Source: a virus. Taken from it: a stretch of DNA of 42,893 bases. The stretch lies in IMG/VR virus record IMGVR_UViG_3300005563_000051, positions 1 to 42,893 of that record, one strand, 5' to 3'. The notes beneath the pieces were generated by a model, which saw only the letters and a program-made list of their open reading frames with translations, was not told the DNA's origin and ran no database searches. Both the position numbers and the translations under genes were made by a program. Shown here one piece after another: positions 38,217 through 42,893 of the stretch (positions within the stretch are counted from its first letter, which is position 1; every line of letters begins with the position of its first letter).

Positions 38217-38461
38217 GCGAGACCCGGCGCTTGCGCGACGCGGCCGAGATGCTGCGCACCGCGAGCCGCGACCACTACGCCGAACAACCCCTGAACTCAG
38301 CCGTCTGCACCGGAATCGCCGACTGGCTCGAAGCCACCGCCCACGACGCCGCATACACCGCCCGCGGACTCGCGCTGGAGCACGCGCACCGGATCGCGGA
38401 CGCCGTCCTACGCAGCGGCGAAACCAAGAACGCCGAATCGGTCCGGGACGGTGCCGCGTGA
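38213..38461 (+). CDS. Helical hypothetical protein (82 aa)
   Basis: GTG 38213 in a GTGA overlap. TRRLRDAAEMLRTASRDHYA, TGIADWLEATAHDAAYTARG, LALEHAHRIADAVLRSGETK. It sits between initiator and DnaB, the place of a helicase loader in some phages, but no ATPase motif is present. It resembles the protein at 31896-32153 in its helix pattern. Confidence 0.66.
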   Translation: MSETRRLRDAAEMLRTASRDHYAEQPLNSAVCTGIADWLEATAHDAAYTARGLALEHAHRIADAVLRSGETKNAESVRDGAA

Positions 38462-39774
38462 ACGACCGCACCCCCCCGCAGAACCTGGAAGCCGAGATGG
38501 CCGTGCTCGGCGGGATGCTCATGTCCAAGCACGCGATCAGCGAGGTCGCGGACATCCTGACCCCGGCGGACTTCTACAAGCCCGCGCACGAAACCATCTA
38601 CACCACGATCCTGCGCCTGTCCGCGACCGGCCAGCCCGCCGACGCGCTCACGGTCGGCGCGGAACTGACGAACCGCAGGCTGATCGGCAGGATCGGCGGC
38701 CTGCCGTACTTGCACGCACTCACCGGCAGCGTCACCACCCCCGCATCGTCGGGCTGGTATGCGCAGATCGTGCGGGACCTGGCGACCCGTCGCCGCCTGA
38801 TCGAGACCGGCACGCGCATCGCGCAGATGGGCTACGAGACCGACGACGCCGCGGACCTCGCGGCGATCGTGGACCGCGCACAGGCCGAGGCGAACGCGAT
38901 CAGCGACCGCACGGTGCACGAAGACGACCCGACGGTGCGCGACACGGCGGACGAGGTCATCGACGAACTCAAGAACGGCGTCGAGATGGGCCTGCCCACC
39001 GGGTTCCGCGACCTCGACGACCTCACGCACGGCTTGCAGCCCGGACAGATGGTGATCATCGCGGCCAGGCCTGGCATGGGCAAGTCAACGGCCGGATTAG
39101 ACGTGATCCGCAGCGTCTCGATCAGGCGGCGCTTGCCCAGCGTGTTCTTCTCCCTGGAGATGCCGCGTAAGGAACTGGTCCGTCGCTGCCTGTCCGCCGA
39201 AGGCTCCATCCCCCTGCACCACATGGCACCGCGTTGCATGGCGCAGGACGACTGGGAGCGCCTCGCCCTGTGCTACGACCGGGTCGTCACCGCCCCCATC
39301 ACGATCGACGACCGGCCGAACCTGACGGTCATGCAGGCGCGGTCCAAGGCCAGGCAGCTCAAGCAGGGCGCCGGCCTGGAACTGGCGGTGTTCGACTACG
39401 CGCAGTTGGCCAAGTCGGGCCGCGACCGCAAGCACGAGAACCGGCAGACCGAGGTCACCGCGATCTCGAACGAACTGAAGCTGATGGCCAGGGAACTGCA
39501 CATCCCGGTCATCGTGCTCGCCCAGCTCAACCGCGGCCCGATGCAGCGCGCGGACAAGCGCCCGATGATGTCCGACCTGCGCGAGTCGGGCGCGCTGGAG
39601 CAGGACGCGGATGTCGTGATCCTCCTGCACCGCGAGGACGCGTACGAGCGCGAGAGCCCCAGGGCGGGCGAAGCGGACTTCATCGTCGAGAAGCACCGCA
39701 ACGGCCCCACCGCGACGATCACCGTCGCGTTCCAGGGGCACTACAGCCGCTTCGTGGACATGGCGCACTCCTGA
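38458..39774 (+). CDS. dnaB: Replicative DNA helicase DnaB
   Basis: 438 residues from GTG 38458. N-terminal DnaB domain (NLEAEMAVLGGMLMSKHAIS, YLHALTGSVTTPASSGWYAQ), then RecA-like core: GLPTGFRDLDDLTHGLQPGQ, Walker A ARPGMGKST (203-211), VFFSLEMPRKELVRRCL, Walker B LAVFDYAQL (Asp313), IPVIVLAQLNRGPM and GALEQDADVVILLHRED. C-terminus FIVEKHRNGPTATITVAFQG. Hexameric 5'-3' helicase at the phage fork, presumably loaded by the initiator at the adjacent origin. Confidence 0.92.
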   Translation: MNDRTPPQNLEAEMAVLGGMLMSKHAISEVADILTPADFYKPAHETIYTTILRLSATGQPADALTVGAELTNRRLIGRIGGLPYLHALTGSVTTPASSGWYAQIVRDLATRRRLIETGTRIAQMGYETDDAADLAAIVDRAQAEANAISDRTVHEDDPTVRDTADEVIDELKNGVEMGLPTGFRDLDDLTHGLQPGQMVIIAARPGMGKSTAGLDVIRSVSIRRRLPSVFFSLEMPRKELVRRCLSAEGSIPLHHMAPRCMAQDDWERLALCYDRVVTAPITIDDRPNLTVMQARSKARQLKQGAGLELAVFDYAQLAKSGRDRKHENRQTEVTAISNELKLMARELHIPVIVLAQLNRGPMQRADKRPMMSDLRESGALEQDADVVILLHREDAYERESPRAGEADFIVEKHRNGPTATITVAFQGHYSRFVDMAHS

Positions 39775-39803
39775 CATTCACCACCTACTACCTAAGGAAT
39801 CCC

Positions 39804-40610
39804 GTGGACACCGAGAACCAGGCCCCGATCCCCACCGGCCACGAAGACCTCGACGCTCTCCTCGGCGGCGGACTGCACCCCGGCCACCTCACCGCCATCA
39901 CCGGACCTGTCGCCGTCGGCAAAACCATGTTCACCATCGGCCTCGCCCGCCACGCCGCCATCCGCTGCGGGCAGCCCGCGTTCTTCGCCAGCACCGAATC
40001 CGGAGCCGACCAGCTCATGGAGTACGTCCTGTGCGCCGAAGCGCGCGTCCGGTTCGGCGCGTCTCGGCGCGACCGGGCCACCCCCGAAGAGATGCAGCGC
40101 GCCAAAGAGGTGCGCGACGCGGTGACGGGCGCCGTACTGGGGCTGGACAACGTCATCAACTGGACGCTGGAGCGCGTCGCCCTCACCGCGATGCGACTGG
40201 TCCACGAGCGCGGACTGCGCCTGTTCGCCCTCGACTACGTGCAACTGCTCGCGGAAACGGACCCCGAGCAGGCGTCGGCCGACCGCATCGAAGAGATCGC
40301 CGTCGGGCTCAAGCAACTCGCTCGCGCCGCGAACATCGCGGTGGTCGCCGTTTCCACGATGCGCAGCTTCCCCGCGAAGGCCAACGGCTGGATCCACCCG
40401 GCGATGTTCGACCTCGGAGACACCGAGGCGTTCGAACGCCACGCCGACGAGTTGATCATTCTGCACCGCGAAGACCAGGACGACCGCGACAGCCCGCGCG
40501 CCGGGGAGGCGGACGTGATCCTCGCGAAGAACCGCAACGGCCACACCGGAACCGCGACCATCGCGTTCCAGCCGCACTTCGCCCGCTTCGTGGACATGGT
40601 CAAGAGCTGA
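39804..40610 (+). CDS. DnaB-like RecA-fold ATPase lacking the N-terminal domain
   Basis: 268 residues from GTG 39804, after AAGGAAT. Core: IPTGHEDLDALLGGGLHPGH, Walker A GPVAVGKT (34-41), FFASTESGADQLMEYVLCAE, Walker B LFALDYVQLL (Asp144), and a C-terminus RDSPRAGEADVILAKNRNGH plus TGTATIAFQPHFARFVDMVK that is nearly the same as the end of DnaB. It has no N-terminal dimerisation domain, and STMRSFP replaces the LAQLNRGP motif. A diverged duplicate acting as loader, regulator or second helicase subunit is likely. Confidence 0.86.
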   Translation: MDTENQAPIPTGHEDLDALLGGGLHPGHLTAITGPVAVGKTMFTIGLARHAAIRCGQPAFFASTESGADQLMEYVLCAEARVRFGASRRDRATPEEMQRAKEVRDAVTGAVLGLDNVINWTLERVALTAMRLVHERGLRLFALDYVQLLAETDPEQASADRIEEIAVGLKQLARAANIAVVAVSTMRSFPAKANGWIHPAMFDLGDTEAFERHADELIILHREDQDDRDSPRAGEADVILAKNRNGHTGTATIAFQPHFARFVDMVKS

Positions 40611-40819
40611 TGGCCGCCAGCCACGACCCCGAGCCGGACCGCGAGGCCCGCGTCGCTGCTGTGGATGAGCGTGCGCAAAGCGCTGGACCGAATGGGCGCC
40701 AGCCGATGACCGCACCCCTGCCGCCGCGCCTGTCCGACCACGCCCCGCAGCCCCCAGTGGCACTGACCTGCACGAACGCCCGGTTCCAGCCCCTCAACCC
40801 GAACGGAGATCAGCAGTGA
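40610..40819 (+). CDS. Small Pro-rich hypothetical protein (69 aa)
   Basis: ATG 40610 in a TGATG overlap. Disordered: MAASHDPEPDREARVAAVDE then APLPPRLSDHAPQPPVALTC and FQPLNPNGDQQ. The stop overlaps the next GTG. No clear domain; the conserved coupling supports expression. Confidence 0.55.
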   Translation: MAASHDPEPDREARVAAVDERAQSAGPNGRQPMTAPLPPRLSDHAPQPPVALTCTNARFQPLNPNGDQQ

Positions 40820-41109
40820 GCGACAACAACGGAAGCAGCGGCGGGATCAGCCTGATCGGCGCCCTCGGCCTGCTGTTTATCGGCCTGAAGCTCGGCCACG
40901 TCATCGACTGGTCCTGGTGGCTGGTGACGCTGCCGCTGTGGGGCGGTGCCGCGCTCGTCGTCGCGATCCTCGCGCTCGTCGTGGCGGGCGCCGGGGTTGG
41001 CGCGGCGGTCAAGAGCGCCGGGCGCCGGCGCGAGATCCGGTCCGCACGCGCACGGGGCGCCGTGTCCGGCCGCCGCGTGTCGATCGGCGAGCGCAGAGAC
41101 ACCCGATAG
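40816..41109 (+). CDS. Membrane protein (97 aa)
   Basis: GTG 40816. Two hydrophobic helices: SLIGALGLLFIGLKLGHVI and WGGAALVVAILALVVAGAGV, then a basic Arg-rich tail (SAGRRREIRSARARGAVSG). Function unknown. Confidence 0.63.
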   Translation: MSDNNGSSGGISLIGALGLLFIGLKLGHVIDWSWWLVTLPLWGGAALVVAILALVVAGAGVGAAVKSAGRRREIRSARARGAVSGRRVSIGERRDTR

Positions 41110-41166
41110 TCACCGCAATCCCTGACCTGCATCGACACCTGGCCGCACGGCCGGAAAGGAACTGAC

Positions 41167-41712
41167 ATGCACACCGCACCCGACAGCGCCGAAGGGCGCC
41201 TGACCGATCTCATCGACCGCTGGAGGATCGACAACCTCTCCGCTGCCGACCTCATGCCGAGCGCCGAGCAGATGCCCGCGTTCCTCGGCGACCTCGACGC
41301 GATCCTGCGCGAGCTGCGACAGACGCGCACCGGACTGGACCAGACCATTGGCGAACGCGACCAGGCGCAGGACGCGGCCGACAGCCTCGCCTACGCCATC
41401 GCCCCGCTCGAGGTGATCGGCGAGCACACCGGCGACAACGACCCGTGGGCCGAAGCGCTCGAAGTGCTCGGCCGGCAGAAGACCGAGTGGACGTGGCAGC
41501 GCAGTGACGCCTCCGGTCTCGCGGTCCGCGGGTTTCCGATGCCCGAGGCTGCGGCGCGCAAGCACGTCGATGACCTGAACGCCCGCGAGGACATCGCGAA
41601 GCGGGGATGGCGCTACGAGGTGGCGCGCAGGGTCATCGGGCAGTGGACCGCCGAGTCGGTCCTCCAGTCCGCGCCGCTCGTCGACGAGGCACCCTCGGCG
41701 GTGACGGCATGA
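41167..41712 (+). CDS. Hypothetical protein with coiled coil (181 aa)
   Basis: ATG 41167, preceded by GGAAAGGAACTGAC. DLIDRWRIDNLSAADLMPSA, DAILRELRQTRTGLDQTIGE then a C-terminal WQRSDASGLAVRGFPMPEAA and HVDDLNAREDIAKRGWRYEV. Not recognised. It overlaps the next gene by 4 nt. Confidence 0.66.
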   Translation: MHTAPDSAEGRLTDLIDRWRIDNLSAADLMPSAEQMPAFLGDLDAILRELRQTRTGLDQTIGERDQAQDAADSLAYAIAPLEVIGEHTGDNDPWAEALEVLGRQKTEWTWQRSDASGLAVRGFPMPEAAARKHVDDLNAREDIAKRGWRYEVARRVIGQWTAESVLQSAPLVDEAPSAVTA

Positions 41713-42629
41713 ACGACACCGACACGACCGGCACCCTCCCACTCGAGGCCCTCGACGCCGAGGCGCTGGCCAAGCAGATCGACTACCGCGTCGTCGCATA
41801 CGGCATCGACGTCCTGGACAACTCCGGCCACGAGATCGCCGCACGCATGCTGCGGCTGCTCGACGACCAGTTCGGGGCCATGTCCCGCAGGGCCGAGGCC
41901 CTTCAGGTCGTCCTGAACGCCGCGAAGGCGATGAACGGCGTGCACGAGCGCGCCATCGCCCGGCTGCGCGCCGAACTGGAGCAGGCGAAACTCGCCCCCG
42001 GCCCGACCGGTCTGACCCGCGTGTGGTCGGGCTACAACGACGACGAGTGCTGGTTCCCAATGTTCGCGAACCTGGCCGACGCGAAGGCGTACGCGGAGCG
42101 GGCGTTTCGGGTCTCGTGCGCGGAGCTGGACGCGGGCGAACCGGGCGAGATCACGTGGGTCGAGCGCAAGGCGCGCACCGACCACCTCGGCTACCCGGAC
42201 ATGTGGGACCTCACGTCGGACGTCGGCGGAGACGGCTGGGTGGTGTGCGGGGTGCTGGTGCACCCGGATCTGGCGTCGGGTCTGCGGGAGCAGCCGATCG
42301 AGCAGCCCGAGCCCGACGGCGAGCCGCAGCCGCAGACCGAGGGCCAGGGCGTGCTGCCGGTCGAGACCGCCGGGAGCGCCCCCGACCCGCGCGACTTCCG
42401 CATCGGCGACCTGGTGCAGATCACCGCCCGCGAAGGCGAGAGCGAGGCGACGCCGCCCGGCCTGCGCCTGAACGGCCGCACCGGTCCCGTCGTCGATTTC
42501 GACGACACCCAGTACCCGATCGGTGTCGCGGTCGAGGGCTGGCTCGGCCCGGTGTGGTGCAGCCCCGGCGAGGTCCGGCATCTGAGCGCCGAGGAGATCG
42601 CCCGGCTGGAGAGCGGGGTCGGCCGATGA
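41709..42629 (+). CDS. Hypothetical early protein (306 aa)
   Basis: ATG 41709 in an ATGA overlap. Coiled-coil N-terminal part (AARMLRLLDDQFGAMSRRAE, HERAIARLRAELEQAKLAPG), middle YNDDECWFPMFANLADAKAY with WVERKARTDHLGYPDMWDLT, a Pro/Glu-rich linker and a C-terminal beta domain (GDLVQITAREGESEATPPGL ... RTGPVVDFDDTQYPIGVAVE). The last part resembles an SH3-like KOW fold. No function can be assigned. Confidence 0.68.
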   Translation: MNDTDTTGTLPLEALDAEALAKQIDYRVVAYGIDVLDNSGHEIAARMLRLLDDQFGAMSRRAEALQVVLNAAKAMNGVHERAIARLRAELEQAKLAPGPTGLTRVWSGYNDDECWFPMFANLADAKAYAERAFRVSCAELDAGEPGEITWVERKARTDHLGYPDMWDLTSDVGGDGWVVCGVLVHPDLASGLREQPIEQPEPDGEPQPQTEGQGVLPVETAGSAPDPRDFRIGDLVQITAREGESEATPPGLRLNGRTGPVVDFDDTQYPIGVAVEGWLGPVWCSPGEVRHLSAEEIARLESGVGR

Positions 42630-42838
42630 CCGCCCTGGCGCGCACCGTCACCCGCACCGCCCGCAAGCCGCACCAGTGCTCCAGCTGCGACGGGTGGATC
42701 AAGCGCGGCCAGCGGTACCTGTCGCACACGATGAGCCCCGGCGGCGACATGGGCTACATCGGCTGGAACCGGATCGCCGAGTGCGCGGGCTGCGCTGAGC
42801 GCTACGGGCGGCCGATCCCCGCGGCGGGTGCCGCATGA
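42626..42838 (+). CDS. Small zinc-finger protein (70 aa)
   Basis: ATG 42626 in an ATGA overlap. RTARKPHQCSSCDGWIKRGQ then a middle HTMSPGGDMGYIGW and AECAGCAERYGR: two CxxC pairs forming a zinc ribbon. Function unknown. Confidence 0.72.
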   Translation: MTALARTVTRTARKPHQCSSCDGWIKRGQRYLSHTMSPGGDMGYIGWNRIAECAGCAERYGRPIPAAGAA

Positions 42839-42893
42839 CGCACCCGGAGCGCTCCCGCCCGATCCGCGACCGCAAGGGCCCGCGCGGCACGGC
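42835..42893 (+). CDS. Start of a further early gene (cut by window edge)
   Basis: ATG 42835 overlaps the previous stop (ATGA). The first 19 residues read MTHPERSRPIRDRKGPRGT. The C-terminus lies outside the window, so no family can be named. Confidence 0.5.
   Translation, partial: MTHPERSRPIRDRKGPRGT

Noticed and set aside
38213-38461. Helicase loader next to DnaB
   Set aside because: Position fits but there is no ATPase or DnaC-like motif in the 82-residue helical protein.
1-42893. tRNA genes and lysis genes (holin, endolysin)
   Set aside because: No tRNA cloverleaf or lysis-type protein was recognised; lysis genes may lie beyond the left edge.

Overview
The window reads as part of the genome of a temperate, siphovirus-like phage of a high-GC actinobacterium. 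The evidence is very high third-position GC, mostly GTG and ATG starts in chains of 1-4 nt stop/start overlaps, an HK97-type head module, a long-tail module (major tail protein, frameshifted tail chaperone, tape measure), a large serine integrase and divergent repressor/cro-type genes. I would guess Streptomyces or a relative, but the host genus cannot be fixed from sequence alone. The window begins inside the tape measure gene and ends inside an early gene. Lysis genes and the distal tail are not present.

Left arm (1-17389, transcribed leftward). In transcription order: terminase small and large subunits, portal, MuF-like minor head protein, scaffold, major capsid protein, a block of fibre-like genes (9535 to 5491) in an unusual place inside the head module, head-tail connectors and tail completion proteins, small basic proteins, an endonuclease VII-type HNH gene in AT-richer DNA, major tail protein, tail chaperones G and G-T joined by a -1 slip on CCCAAAA, and the tape measure start. 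One rightward HTH gene (14662-14889) sits between portal and terminase beside a cluster of inverted repeats.

Control and integration (17390-21247). The divergent gap upstream of the integrase holds a strong rho-independent terminator and a 54-bp imperfect palindrome with central GT that I read as attP. The integrase faces a small membrane protein. A leftward HTH repressor and a rightward cro-like gene flank a region rich in CAAC/GTTG inverted repeats.

Early arm (20594-42893, rightward). Recombination and DNA-processing genes come first: YqaJ-type exonuclease, Erf-type annealing protein, DEDDh exonuclease, DUF5131, HNH, Dam-type methylase, ASCH and VRR-NUC. Next comes a run of small zinc-ribbon or membrane proteins, DUF4326 and a Bro-N antirepressor. 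A leftward two-gene cassette with its own apparently leaderless promoter (35184-35893) interrupts this arm. It is followed by a PAPS-reductase-like ATP-pyrophosphatase gene, a replication initiator with internal iterons (probable origin), a DnaB helicase and a second, shorter DnaB-like ATPase.

The observations most worth a second look are the iteron origin inside the initiator gene, the attP candidate, the tandem DnaB paralogues, the leaderless counter-transcribed HTH cassette beside the hairpin/leader-peptide region of the PAPS-reductase-like gene, and the fibre module inside the head genes.
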